From Icerya purchasi (taxonomy: Eukaryota; Arthropoda; Insecta; Hemiptera; Monophlebidae): 64,000 bases of DNA. The stretch is from NCBI GenBank assembly GCA_039619475.1, contig CM077115.1, positions 137,776,172 through 137,840,171 of the forward strand. Direction: 5' to 3'. Positions 11,301 to 55,800 of this stretch are shown here, in pieces; the stretch's first letter is position 1, and every line of letters begins with the position of its first letter. The notes under the pieces were generated by a model. That model saw nothing but the letters and a program-made list of their open reading frames with translations, was not told where the DNA came from and ran no database searches. The position numbers and the translations under genes were made by a program.

Positions 11301-12653
11301 CAGGGTGGGCCAAAAGAACATCACGAATTTTAAATGCTCGTCAAATAAAGATTAATATACTTACGGAAATGAAACAAACGTTGAAATACTTCAAAAAGAA
11401 CGCCATTTATTGTACACTATTAGTTTTGAACAATACTCCGTATGAATAGTCACCATTTTGATTTTTATATTGTTGCAATCTTTCCTCAAAATTATGCATT
11501 ACTTTTTTAAGAGTTGGTTTTTTAATCGCCGCAATTTCCTTCTGAATGGCCAATTTCATCTCGTCGGTTGTTGCTGGTTTACCCTCGTACACCTTGCTTT
11601 TCAAGTAGCTCCATAGGTAAAAATCTGTCGGTGTTAAATCCGGACTGCGCGGCGGCCAAAACAGCTCACAGTTTCGCGAAATCAAGCAGTCCTGAAACTT
11701 CTCTCTTAATAACCGCAAAACATCGTTACGAATATGTGGTGTGGCCCCGTCTTGTTGAAACCACGTTTTAGATAATGCAATCCTCTTCCGTCTGAGCTCC
11801 GGTAGAAAAAACTCGTTTAACATTTGGATGTAGCGGTCGCCGTTCACAGTAACATTCGCTCCGTCCTCCTCCTCGAAGAAGTAGGGACCGATTATCGCTT
11901 TCGCACTGACTGCGCACCATACCGTGATACGAGGGGAGTGCAAGGGTACCGGGTGAACGATTCGAGGGTTCTCAGTAGCATAATACCGCATGTTTTATTT
12001 ATGAACGTTACCATTTAAATCGAAATGCGCCTCGTCGCTAAAAAAAACATAATCCAAATCGACGTCTTCTTCCTCCAGCATATCCAAAAATTTATTACAA
12101 AATTCTAACCTTCTTGGCTTATCTGTTGGTATCAGTTCTTGGGTTAGTTGTATCTTGTATGAGTGCATATTGAGGTCGTTTCGAATTATTCTTCTGAGTG
12201 AAGTACGGGGAATTTTCAAGGCGGAAGCCTGGCGACGAACGGATCTGCGCGGACTTCGCGACAATGCTACGCGCACTTTTTCGATGTTTGTCGGGGTTCT
12301 AGACGATCGACGGCGACCTTGATGGTTGACCGCCACCACACTACCGTATTCTCGGAAGTTTTTTACCCATTTGAGGATACTTTTACGGTCGGGGGGATTG
12401 TCATGACGTTTTAAATCAAATTGTTTTTTAAACGCGCGTTGTACCGCGATTACACTTTCACCGTTTTTCACAAAGTACTCGACAACGAAAGAGCGTTGTT
12501 TACGCATCCACGACATGATGACTACTAACCAACTATATTTATATTAAACGGCATATTATTTAGCGCTAGATGGCGTTGCAATCGCCACGCTAACTCACAG
12601 TGTATGATTTTGACGAGCGTTTGAAATTCGGGATATTCTTTTGGCCCACCCTA
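11301..12653 (-). mobile_element. near-intact mariner-like transposon, DD41D type
   Basis: The terminal inverted repeats are about 45 bp (CAGGGTGGGCCAAAAGAA at the left, the same inverted at 12653), flanked by TA at 11299-11300 and 12654-12655. It is 1353 bp long with a single transposase frame on the minus strand. The good TIR match suggests it is younger than the copy at 1737-3003. Confidence 0.93.
11407..12516 (-). pseudogene. mariner DD41D transposase with one nonsense codon
   Basis: The frame runs from ATG 12516 to the stop ending at 11407 (370 codons) and is broken only by TAA at 11997-11995, at the place where relatives have the Q of NKQN. The N-terminal helix-turn-helix region (EYFVKNGESVIAVQRAFKKQ) is followed by catalytic D161 (FFSDEAHF), D256 (WFQQDGATPH) and D298 (SPDLTPTDFYLWSYLK), so 41 residues separate D2 and D3. 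Either this is dead or the stop is read through or polymorphic. Confidence 0.93.
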
Positions 12654-12655
12654 TA

Positions 12656-13784
12656 TAAAAACAAGTCTAATGCTTGCCGGCTGCTAGAAGTTGGAAGTTA
12701 TCCACGGTGTAGCTGCTTGTGTTTTTTTGTCGTTTATTTTTTTTCGCTTTCTTCGTTTTCCCGTCTTTTCTTCTTTTGTTTTATGTATCCTATCCGTCTC
12801 ATTTTCTTTAATTGGCTACGTCCAAAAAAGGCGTGTTCATAACAATATATAAAAATAAGCAAAATTTAGTCATTACAAAAAATTACATTTTTGTTCTATG
12901 CAGACTTATAAAAATATTATTAGCCAGCTACTAGAGTTGGTTAGGTGACGGTGTTTCGCTCCAGGGCAACTGTAAAATCGAATAAAATACAATTAACTAT
13001 TGCGGCGCTGGGTTAGTGTCAAAGTTGACGAGTTCAAAAATGAAAAAAATAAAAATTACGGTAGTGAATTAAAATGTAACAGAAAGAAATATTTTGAACA
13101 AAAATGAAAAAGGAAGTTAATTTCTTTGTAAATTAAAAAACATGAACATATTTCCAGAACTACTGCAGGGTTGAGCGGTTTGCAGCAATAATTAATGATT
13201 TTTTAAAAAAAGGTTTCAATGCATGAATCACTGTGTTAAATTTAAAAGGGTGACGAGTAATGATTATTATTGTAATGGGAAAAAAGTAAGATACACGGGG
13301 GGGGGGGGGGTTCTGAAAAGTACCGTGGCGATTTGACGAAATAATTGCATAACGTTCGGTATTATATTATAAAATCTGTTTCCCGTTAGATATCTAATTT
13401 AAATACATTGCCCGTTATTTAAGAAAATTATATTCGCAGTGTATTTTAAAGTACGGTAATGCGGCCATTAAATATCAAGGAAAACCGCTCGGTAAGGTCG
13501 AAATCAGCAAGTTTTTTAGGACCACAACAAATTGTCACTCGTCAAATCACATCATCTGGGGATGCGCAATACACAATATCTACGTTTGACTGAACCTATT
13601 TAATTTTTTTTTTTAGTACTGATATTTTTAAATTTATTTATATATTTCTAACAACCGCCGCAAACCTTTTTCTTTCGCAGACATTTAAAGCAATTTTCTA
13701 GATTCTCTACAAAAAGACTTGAGCATTTATTAAATATTAAAACGAACGTGCCCCCTTGTAGAGGAAAATTAAATCGGTAATTCT
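12656..13784. other. intergenic, downstream of FTSJ3
   Basis: Contains the G homopolymer and pyrimidine-rich tracts near 12720-12800. No gene seen. Confidence 0.6.
13297..13310 (+). repeat. G homopolymer (14 nt)
   Basis: Run of G in an otherwise AT-rich region 600 bp past the FTSJ3 stop. Length is prone to sequencing error. Confidence 0.85.
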
Positions 13785-13790
13785 TTTATT
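13785..13790 (-). promoter_or_regulatory. candidate poly(A) signal of FTSJ3
   Basis: AATAAA on the minus strand about 125 nt past the FTSJ3 stop. Another AATAAA (13918-13913) overlaps the stop codon itself and would leave almost no 3' UTR if used. This call is by position only. Confidence 0.35.
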
Positions 13791-13913
13791 CTCCGTAAAT
13801 TCCGTATTTTCCATAAAATTACCATAGAATAAATAATTATTCTTATAAGCGAGGAGATTGTTAACCGATGAACAAATAAAAGTACACGAGTATAGGTAAC
13901 AATAAAAAACATT

Positions 13914-45044
<31,131 letters not shown>

Positions 45045-45463
45045 TTTTCGATTTTTCTACTGTCACATAAAACCGCAAATTAAAGCAAAAGAAGCATTAC
45101 TATGATACTACACTTAGTTAAAGATACAAGAATTTTTAAAAACTTTTTACACTTGAAATTTTTGTTTAATTGAAGTTGATACTAGATAGAATTTGTATTT
45201 CATTAGACAAAGTTTTCAACTTATAAGTTTAAAAAATCGCAATTTTAAATAATAATGCGCATGCGCTGAATAAAATTGCCGGATAAATACTTAATAGATT
45301 GAAGAGCAATATCATCGTGCATTAAAAAATACAAATGTATACATTTAAAATTAAATGATCAAACTAAGTTTATATAAATAAAATATATAGCATCATTCAA
45401 TATGAGAGGAATCAAATATAATTCTATATAATTTTACGAAACAATTATCATTAATTAAAATTA

Positions 45464-45467
<4 letters not shown>

Positions 45468-45519
<52 letters not shown>
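45468..45519. repeat. (TA)n microsatellite
   Basis: About 26 TA units, 425 bp upstream of the FTSJ3 start codon. Confidence 0.9.
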
Positions 45520-45523
<4 letters not shown>

Positions 45524-45713
45524 AAATTAGATAATATTATTGTTAGTAGATAAATTCATATATTTACAAATAAATAAGTTTGTAAATAAATTATTTAATA
45601 ATATTTATATGACTAGAATTTTTTTATTTTTCGACGGTCATTTAAAAATAAAATTTCGTTTACATGGGTGGAGGTAGTAATATAGATTATGCTGACATAA
45701 TAATCCTACCAAT

Positions 45714-46093
45714 CAAGGCCGTGTTCATGGGGGGGGGTTAAACTCCCCCATGAGAACTGAAATAATTATTATAAATACACAAAAATCTGAAAAAAAATCA
45801 CAAATTTAAAATAAATATTGATGATTTTTTAAGATGTTTTTACCTACTTTTAAAAGAAAAAAGAAAAATATGAATGCAAAATTTTTTATAGGAGTATAAT
45901 TAATAACGTATGTAATTTTTATTAATATTCATATACGGGGTAACTCATTTATGTGAATTATTAATATATAAATCAAAATGATGGAAATTATTAATAGTAC
46001 GAATATTAGTGAAAAATGTATTGTTATTTATAAAATAAATATGCAAAGAAAATGTCCCCCCCCCCCCATTCCAAAATTCTGGGCACGGGCCTG
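45714..46093. mobile_element. hAT-type MITE
   Basis: CAAGGCCGTGTTCATGGGGG at the left and the inverse of CAGGCCCGTGCCCAG at the right form imperfect inverted ends. They are flanked by a perfect 8-bp duplication CTACCAAT (45706-45713 and 46094-46101). The 380-bp interior is AT-rich and has no transposase. Each end carries a G or C homopolymer. Confidence 0.85.
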
Positions 46094-47389
46094 CTACCAA
46101 TTGACTACTATTTATTACAGAATTATATTGGTACATGTGCTATTACTATACTTATTTTTTGTCTTAACCCTTTCGGTGGATCTTTTTCATTTTTCACCGA
46201 AAAAAAAATTGTAGTTTTATTTCCTTTTATTTATATCTTAAGTAATAATCTAAAACTGAATTTACCCACGTAGAACTTATAGGAGCTTTAAAAAAAGTTG
46301 TGCCCAAATGGGAACAAAATCAGCCAATAGTACTTTTTACTGCACAATGTTTTGTTGCTAATGTAAACTTTTTATATATTTGGATTCTGCTAAAGTGTAA
46401 TATATTACATGATATAAATTATACAGAACTTGTTGAACAACATGAAAAATAAATTTTATTCACAGGAGTCAAATTCACATTGACATACGCATCAGTTTCC
46501 TCTGTATTCACAGTTTCATTTACATCATCCCAATCTTCATTAACTTCATTTACATAATAATAGTGTATATGGAATTCATATAGAAAGAATAATTATAATT
46601 TTACTATGCAGAGATATTAACAGATAGTAAACGGCTAAAACATGTTCCATGTTTTATTAAATTTTAGTCGTAGGCATTAAACAGAGAGCATTTAGAAATT
46701 CGAGGGTCTCCAACAAAGAGGCACTCAGCGCCGTTATTTATTTATTTATTTTTAATAATAACATGAGTATAATTGTACCAGAAAATGATTTTTGTACTAA
46801 TTCAAATAAACCTTATTATATTTTTCAGCTGTATAACACTATTTTTTTTGAAATTTAGGTTTTATTGTGTTAAAAGCAAAATTTTCAAATACTTTTGCAA
46901 TCTCTTGATTATATAAGTTTAGCCTGTTATTTTTGAACGAATTTGTTCTTACATATTATTTGCATTTGAAAAGAATATGCTTGACTGTCCCTTTCTTACT
47001 GCATGAGTACGAGTACAGTTCAGTTTCACTGAGTTGAAAACAGCGTAGGTACTCGTATTTTTCATGTCTTGTTAATGACTGGGCGGTGCGAAATCTAGAG
47101 TGACCATATGCTCTTTTATCCGCCATTGTTTTGTCTGTTTAAAATATGATGGATAATATAATTTTTAAATATTTTTTTTTTTTTTTTTTTTTTTTTTAGT
47201 ATATGAAATAATACATGTTTTAATAAATTTTAATACTTGGCATGTACATAGATTATAAGCCATCAATTTTTACTATTGCTACTTACATAAATAAATGATA
47301 CCTAATAATATATTATTACATACCTAATTAGTCTTACATAAATTAAAATTTCATAATACCTATTTACAAAGAAAATTACAAATTATTTT

Positions 47390-49060
47390 CAATCTGATAC
47401 TCATAGCATTCAGAGCAGATATGTAAATTATGTTCCCTACGCATGAATTTTCCACATATTTTTCAAGAAATTTTTGTGGGTCTGTTTTTCTTCCGAGCAC
47501 AATAGGCACAGCGCCCTCTACTAGGAGGCCCATTTTGTGTTTGCTACTTCCCGTGAAGGTTCTCCAGTTGACTCTCCAATTCTTTCCTTTATTGTTCTTG
47601 GGATGTTTGTTACCTGTGCTCTTGTTTTGAGATGCGTTTCTATTAGATGAAAAGATAATTGTTGAAGGTACTGCCGCCTTTGTATATGAATTTCTTTGTA
47701 ATTATCGAAATAGATGACTACAGAATTTATTCTGGCAACATTCAACCCATCTCTTAGTATTACAGGCACAATTTTAACTTACACATAATTTATTGACACA
47801 ATCGACTCTGACTTTCCAAGCACTGTAATCCAAGATCATTTGTGGTTTTCCATTGTCTGCGTCTATGTTATCATCATGATGTAAACTGGAGACCAATAGA
47901 ACATTTTTTGATTGTCTTGATATATACAAAACGAGAGTTAAATTCTGTTGGAAAGCAAACAAGGTCTAAGAAACTGGTCAGCTTGTGGGACAATCGAGTT
48001 CAATTCGTAACTCTCGCTTATTTTTGCAAATAGTTCCCAAATATGTGAGCTTGAATTCTTGGAGAAGACAATATATGAAATCAATTTGCATGTAATGTGT
48101 CTCTTTGTTCCTTTTATAAGTTCGCACATTCTTAAAACAACTGCCGATGCTGAATTGCAAATAGCGTGAGGTCCAAGGGGCTGCTTACCGAGATAAACTT
48201 CTAGATTTGCTGTATAAAACGTTTTCGCACAGGATAAGGCATATATTTTTAAGCCATATTTATTTGGCTTGCTCGATATGTACTGTAAAAAGCTGTACCG
48301 TCTTCTGAATGCCTCAAACTTTTCATCAATTGTGACAAATTCAAAAGGTGTGTAGGCGGTTTTACATTTATGAATAAATGCTTCGAACAAATTTCTAATC
48401 GGTACAAGTTTATCTGTTTTTTTCCTCTCTATTTGAGACATTTTATCATCGAATCTGAGATTTTGAAGCTATTTTTGTTCATAGCTAATCAGAAAATTTC
48501 AATTCCGGTTCCTTTACTACTCCACAGATGGTCTGCATTCAAACGATTAGACTTCCATATCCTTGCTAATTACAATAGTCCAATAAGTGCCTGAATTTCA
48601 GTGATGTCAATAAAATTAGTGTTTCTACCTCTACTATAATTATTCCTGACACTTTCGTTATGTTTATTAGTATGTTCAACTATAATTTTAACCAGTTCTT
48701 TGTCTATGAAATATTGTCATATTCCTAAAATGGATTTTAAATTGTGTGTTGCTGGTTTGGATCCTGGAAAAAGTTTTATAACATTTTCCAACTTATTTCT
48801 CGTATTTTTTTTAGGAGGCTGCTTATTTAATTTGATAGTACTGTCTTTTCTAAGATAATACAAATAAAGGTCTTTTTGATAACTTCTTCATCGGACACAT
48901 CCTGCTCTGAACTACTGTTATGATCGCTTTCTTCTATCACTTCCTCCTCATTATTATCAGACAGATCATTGTATCAGTAGTTTCACTTTTCTCTTTCCGC
49001 ATACACTCGTCCATGAGCTTCACTAATCGAGCTTGTTCTCTTCCGTGCTCCCCCACTATC
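47390..49060 (-). pseudogene. piggyBac-like transposase (PGBD4-like), broken
   Basis: Minus-strand blocks from 49060 downward are an N-terminal tract (49060-48880), ITEIQALIGLL and NADHLWSSKGTGIEIF (48610-48480), then an open stretch 48441-47938 with LVPIRNLFEAFIHKCKTAY, VTIDEKFEAFRRR (Asp), YISSKPNKYGLKIYAL and YLGKQPLGPH. Next come TFAFQQNLTL-like, LLVSSLHHDDNID and LNVARINSVVIYF. A Cys-rich tail (RCAYCARKKN, then ICSECYE) ends near 47390. Frameshifts hit the second catalytic region near 48080, and stops interrupt the N-terminal part. TTAA termini were not located. Confidence 0.85.
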
Positions 49061-50224
49061 AAAAAATAAAAAAGTAATGAAATAAAAATAAAAAAGAAAA
49101 AAGATGTACGTATAAACACAAAACACAATACTAAACTATAAAATTCATCAGTTATTTACAAAAAAAGTACTAACACAATTTTTAATACACCAATACACGC
49201 TGCGGACTGCTGCTCCACAAATTGCTATAAACAGTAAACAGAAGCATCGATTATTCATTGACAAACAAAGAACCAAACTGATCACTTCCGACTAAGCAGC
49301 TACACGAGAGCAAGCCGCTCCAACATTGCTATTCCCGCCACTATGCACGTGCATATGTATCTGCAAAGTGCTAGTCCGCGCATTTGTACTCGAAAGTTAA
49401 GAAAACACTATTCACCAGCAAGTCATTATAAGAGTTTTATTAAATTTTGGGTGAAATTATTTTAAATGTAGTTAATGTTTCAAAATAAAGAAAACAGAAT
49501 TAGATTAATGAAAAACTGAATTCAAAAAAATTATAAGGAAGAACCACCATTGCTGTTAAAAAAACACTACAAAAAATATAAACGGGAGTATAAACTGTAT
49601 TTAAGAATGACGACAAAGAATTTTAAAACATTACTTTAAATGATATTCTAGAAATAAAAAAAAATATAATAATAATATATCGGTACAATAATAGCGAAAT
49701 TGAAATTAGAACTATTCTGCTTGTGTTATGAGTTTGACATATGAAAGGCTTATTTAATAAGAACTGATGATCCAGTTATCCCTTATGAAAGTAAAAGAAA
49801 AACAAGTTCAATAATATACTTAGAAAAGAGCATTCATTTAACTTAAAAATTAAAGAAATAAGTTTTTGAATGTTATTTTGATTTAATTTTAGATGCAAAA
49901 TTATTACTAAAATTATGGGAAGTAAATATTTATGATAACATAATAAAATGATTATATTCCGCACAATAAATCTATGTATATGAAGTTTTAGTGTATTTAT
50001 AAGTTAAAAAAAAAAAACAGTAATTTATTTTCTTTAGAAACACAAACTAAAAAAAATTGAAATTTTAAAAATATAAACACAATAAATAAAAACAAATTAC
50101 TACTAATAATACAATCATTTATTTGAATGAAAATATTGTTTTTCAACAGGGTTCATCTGTATTCTATGAAGTTCAACTACTAAAAATGGCGTGATTGTAA
50201 TATAGTTCTCGGAAAATATATTTG

Positions 50225-50310
50225 CAGTAAGTAATTTTTACACCAATATAAGACAATTGTTTAATAAAAATTAAATAATTGTTTTATGTTGGTGTAAAAA
50301 TTGCTTACTG
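50225..50310. mobile_element. short hairpin MITE
   Basis: CAGTAAGTAATTTTTACACC and its near-perfect inverse form a 43+43 bp palindrome. The CAGT start and the TA at the right flank suggest a Tc1/mariner-type MITE. The left flank is TG, so the target duplication is not intact. Confidence 0.7.
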
Positions 50311-50413
50311 TACAATAAACCTAAACAATAAGTGTAATAAACAGAAATATATTTATATTGAACGTCTGTTAAATGGTCGCTTTAAAAAGAACTGCTCCGA
50401 AAATTGTGCTTAA

Positions 50414-51386
50414 CCTTTGTCGGGCGGCACAGGTATAATTGTAATTTTTGAGTTTTTAAATTGCCATAACTTTTTTTTTTATAAGACTTGGAAACCTGAA
50501 CTTTTATGACATTTCTACATTTATCCATTAGATTTTGGGCGCCAAATCTAAAAAAAAAAGTGTTAACCCTTTTCTAAAATGTAGACTTAAATTGTGTTGA
50601 TCCTTGTAAACGCCGGCATAGGCACAATTGTACATTGTATATTTTTTATATGTAATGATATAAAAAACAACATATTTCTTTTTCAAATGGTATTTCATCT
50701 AATGTATATTATATACAATCAATTATAATATAAAAAAAACGGTCATCAATAAAAAAATGAATTTTATTGTACATTTTCAAGAAATACATGTTATTTTAGA
50801 GATACAGAATGTTAGCCACACACAGGATTAATGCATATTATACACTTTTGGCTTGTTTTACGCTGTTTTTTCTGTTGATTACGGCAAACATAGCAACTTC
50901 CGATTCCCGGGGTTGGTCCACGACTGCCATGAGGCATTTGAGGAGGATTAACTGCTGTTATACCTATGCTTCATCCAAGCACCATTTCCATAGTACTCCG
51001 AAGAAATTGACATCTCATGAGCATGCGGTTTGTACTGCGAGCTTTAATTGAAGGCATGCATAGCTTTTTAGCAAGATCTTTCAAAAATTTCCTACGTTGA
51101 TACTTCAGCAATGGGCTGAGTTCGCGGTACATAATATAGGATGCTAAGTTCAATCATGTTGTAAATAAAATTGTCCCTTACCTGTTTATTAGCCCTGTAA
51201 TTACCTGAGGGTATTATCACTTTCGTTATTATTATTATGTTTAAGGAATTTTACCCCTAATAATTAAATTAAATTACAACCAATAAATAATGCCTCTATT
51301 CTGAGAAGTTTTAAAGAAAACCTAGAAATGTACAATTGTACCTACGCCGCCTGTCAGCGTTGTAAAATTATGCGGCCCAACAATGG
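50414..51386 (-). mobile_element. internally deleted piggyBac-type element
   Basis: TTAA flanks (50410-50413 and 51387-51390) enclose ends CCTTTGTCGGGC and the inverse of GCCCAACAATGG. Subterminal ACAATTGTA motifs occur on both sides. The interior keeps only the C-terminal part of a piggyBac transposase on the minus strand (51153-50780): FLKDLAKKLCMPSIKARSTN, then the Cys-rich finger CYVCRNQQKK, KCIICINPVCG. It is a non-autonomous derivative, different from the copy at 47.4-49.1 kb. Confidence 0.85.
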
Positions 51387-52726
51387 TTAAAAATAAAAAA
51401 ACGAGTTTAAAAACTTCTGTTTTATGATGTCATAGCAACAATTGAGTTTCTTGATTTTACCAATGCGTTGTAAATTGTAACATAAGATGAAATAATATCG
51501 CATTCTAATAGAAAATTATCAGTTTCGAAATACTTATATGCGCCGTTTTTCAAACTATAAGTAATTAAGCTTATTTAACATAAATTTATAGCCACAATAA
51601 TTATATATCTACATCACCCTTTTTTGATATAAAGGAATAGCTATTTTCTGATGTATTTATCAACTGTAAATCATCATGCAACAAAATTATTTTACAAATA
51701 TAAACGACATATGTAAATTATAAATGAGTATGTAAAAAATGTTACTACACTTGTTTACTGCAAATTTATTTGGATAAAAATAATTTCTAAACATGTAAAT
51801 GTCGTATGACGAAACTGTCTCAAACCTAAACCTAAAAATTAGCTCTATGACATCATTATTTGCTTTTTGCTAATAACGTGATGCTTCATATATAAACATT
51901 ACGCAATAGTACTATAAAATTGTATTATACATATTTTAATTACACAAAACACAAATAAAGCTGAATTAAGTTTCAGACACCTTGTGTATTGTGCGACTGA
52001 CATAACATTTTCCGCCTTTTGTACATTTAGATTCGTATTTGTACAAAAAAGTAAAATTCATCTAAAAAGTGTTACAAAATTTGTACCGATTTTATTTATT
52101 TTTTCAATTTTTAAGTTAGTTTTATTAGTAAAGACTTTTATTTGTTTTTTCAGTTTTAAAGTTAGAGTTTTGTTAGTAAAATGATGATTTCAGTTATTGA
52201 AATAGTAACGTCATGGAATGAATTTATGAGCCAGAATTGAGGCAGACGTGTTTGGATAACTTGACTAGAAGTATGAATTTAAATGTTTTCAACTGTTTTT
52301 TAAAGCATTACTAATACAATTAAAAAGTGTTTTTAATGCTTACAGTAGAAATATTAAATGTTAATTTAAAAATATTGCAATCGATTAATTATGGATAAGA
52401 TTATTATTACCTCAAAATTTTGACCAATCAGAGTATGACGTTCATCACGTAATAATTTTGTTAACAAACACTTGTTTTCATTACTTCACTTGGTTATGGC
52501 GTAGTAAAAGTAGAAGCTTTATGTATGTTTTCTTTTTTTTTTTTTATTCTGTTGAAACGGTAAATTTATGTATTGAATTGTGTTTGGCGGGTTTTGAGGT
52601 TTTGTGTTTATCTTTTTTTTTTTTTTTTTTTTTTACACTGCCAATTTACCATTAGTTACTTTTTAATTATCGTTATATACATTTTACTTTTTTGGTAAAA
52701 GGGGATTACTAACCGTTTATGCTATT

Positions 52727-52882
52727 ATGGTTTCAACCGGATCTTTGTTTGTTGCATCTACAACGCAAGATTCTGATACACTTATATCGGTATCTTCTGA
52801 TAGTTTTTCAACATTATCACAATCGAGTTCAAATATTTTTACAAATGTTTCAAACAGTTTTCAGATACTAAATTCGTCTTTG
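52727..52882 (+). CDS. putative first coding exon of an unidentified plus-strand gene
   Basis: ATG at 52727 has a good context (A at -3, G at +4). 52 codons follow, rich in Ser/Thr (MVSTGSLFVASTTQDSDTL, VSSDSFSTLSQSSSNIF), ending at a strong donor GTAAGTT in phase 0. The protein is disordered in character and I do not recognise it. A pyrimidine-rich tract lies upstream. The call rests on open frame, composition, donor and phase match to the next exon. Confidence 0.55.
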
Positions 52883-55800
52883 GTAAGTTAAAATTCTGTG
52901 TAAGTATATTAAGTTTTAACAAAATCTTTTTTCACTTCTTTGTAAGTTTAAAGCGTCGAAATATTTTGCGAGATTAAATGTTACACATTTATTTAAGATA
53001 AACGCGTTTGAAATTTCAGTAAATTTTCTTTTCTGATTTTATATAGAATGTCTTGAAAAAAACGAATGTATTTTGATTTTCCCCATCAGCAGCAATGTAA
53101 CCAACACCGTGCAACCGTGTGAATTGGTTTTAAAAAAATAAATCACTTTGCCGTTTAAATAAAATAATCTGCTGCTAAATTTTTGAAGATTTAATTGTTT
53201 CGAATTAAATTAGTCGAATTTACCGAATGTTGAAAACAGCTGTAAATTAATAATTCAACTTCATTTCAACTTTCTGCATATAATAAAGCAGTTTTACGAA
53301 TTTATTTTAAATAGTCTTTTTTTGATATAATCTCGAAATCTGATATTAATATTTGTTAATACGAGTATATGGTAAAATACAACTACTGATGTATTTGAAT
53401 TGCAATTCGCTAAATATAAAATTGTTTTGTTAATAAATTTTCTATGATTATTTCATTTTACCTTTAAGTGTTTATTTAACAACGTAAGTTGTGACGTCGG
53501 TAATTAGTTTAGGCTTGTACCAAAATTATTTAAATTTTTCAGATTAAGATAAATTTTTTAATTCCAGTATTCTGCATATATTTTTTTTTCAGTATTGTTT
53601 ATTTTTCCTCACTCTAAACACTACCAATAATTACGTGGTTTAGATTGTACTTATCTGAATATTGTGTAATCGAATTATTAAAATTTCATTTTCTTCGTGA
53701 TTATAGTTTTTGTTATTTTTGTGCAAAGGTTTTAATACATTTTCCCTCGTATTTTTTTGACTCAACACATTCATATAACAGTTTTTGGTAACCGCAACTT
53801 TTGTAATATTGCATTCATTAAAAAAAAAGCCGCTATAACAGCGACTATTTTTTTTTTGTTACATTATATATTTATAACTAATCATCCTTCGGTTTTAAAC
53901 AATTATTTCAGTTTTGAAGATGATGTGTATTTATAAAAGTTAATTGAAAATTTTTTAAATTGTATGTGTATATGTGCGCGCGCTAAATCCATTAATAACA
54001 TTCGGACATATTTAAAAGATTACAAAATATTATGTGATTTCTATTTGTCTTGCCTTTATTTATTAGTAAATGTTTAATGTTTAAAAAACCTAATAATTAC
54101 TGACTGTTGATTAACTTGTGTTTCGAAGGTCTATTCCCCTTATAGAATAAAGTTTTTTTTTTTTTGCTATCAGTTGCCAATATATATTTTTTTTTTTAGA
54201 TGCATAAGGCATATGTACTTTTTTCCTTATCGTTCTTTTGGTTTTTTTTTTGTTCGTCTTCTAACGAAATCTAAATTCTGTATCTTATATACGTATGTTT
54301 TATTTGTTGCTGTTAAAAGTTCTTTTTTTTCCATGGCTAATTGTATTTATGAATTTAATTTTTGAAATATTTAAAATTTCGAATATCTCGATTACTAATA
54401 GTAATTATATTTGGAACGCGGAAAAATTGAGTGCAAAAAATTATTTATTCCAACGAAAAAAGTAAACATAAAAATTGATTAATTTTATAGTATTTGCATT
54501 CATTGGCAATATTTTTGGTATCATGCAAGTTCTGTTATTTTTTCGAGAAGAAGGGCTTATTAAATGTCTGTAAGCAGTTATATTTTCAGTGTGTAGCAGC
54601 GAAGATATCTAAACTTCGCTCAAACGAAACATTACTATCTAACCGGTATACTGCTATAGGTAGGTAGGTGGTTTTGTCATAATACAAAACATATTGCACG
54701 TTTTTATTAAAAACAAAAAGAATGCGATATTTTCGATTTGATCATAATTCTGTATTCTATCTTTACTTTGATATACGCCTAACGTTTTTCACCTAGTTAA
54801 TAATACATTTTTCGTTACTTTTCTTATAAATTATACATTAAAAAAAAAACAAAACAAAACACTGTGCGCCAACTGTTTCTCTTTCTATACTGATCGTATT
54901 TTTAAGAAATTTTCTTAAAGTTTCATTATTCGTGTCTCCTTTTTAGTTTTCGCGCTACTCATTTATTACTACCATGATGTTTGTGTTGTTTCTCGTTCTG
55001 ATTATCTGTTGTTTAATTAGCGGGTTACTTTTCATATTATTTATTTTTAATATTTTATTATTTTTTAATGTAATATCGTTATTTTGTCTTTCGTTTCAGT
55101 TATATTTTCACTTTACTTTCTTTCTATATTTCATAAGCTTAGTGTTTAACTTTCGTAATTTCTGCAATAAATATAGTTTTTATTCGTTTGACTTATTTAA
55201 ATGTATACTCCAGCTCAAAGAACTACTGAAGAGATAAAACAATTAAAAATAGGAAATCATCACTATTTGCGACATATTAGTTTTATAAAATGTATGATAG
55301 GGGTTTATGTTTAATTTTATTTCTAATTTTTAACCTTTTGACATTCAAAATGTCTAATGGAACGGAAATGTGAAAAAGTGTAACGTTCGTTACGATTTCC
55401 GGGAAATCAAGGAGGGCGGGAATAAATAAAATAAATGGTAATAAAAAATAAGTATGCTACTGCGATAGTAGTCATTATTTCTACGTAAATTAATAACGGC
55501 GATGATAACGTCTGTGGTATCGGGGAGCAATGAAGAGTCGTTTTTTGAAGAAGAGGTCGATCAGGAACCAAGGATTGAAATTAAAATTAGCATCGAGTAC
55601 GAGCAGCAGATTTTTGAAAATATTTGGGCATGTTAGATTGAATGTTATCATTAAATACTTTAAAGATAGAGCGGTAGAAAATAGTGCACTTATTGTCTAC
55701 GGTATTGGTATAGCTTACATTTCTTACGATGACACTGATCATGATAAATGCTCCGGAGGAAGCAAAATCGATGATGACGACGATGCCATTTTTGAAAATT

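Noticed and set aside
54974..55237. Hydrophobic 87-codon frame as a membrane protein
   Set aside because: T-rich sequence always gives Phe/Leu/Ile runs. No donor/acceptor or conserved motif.
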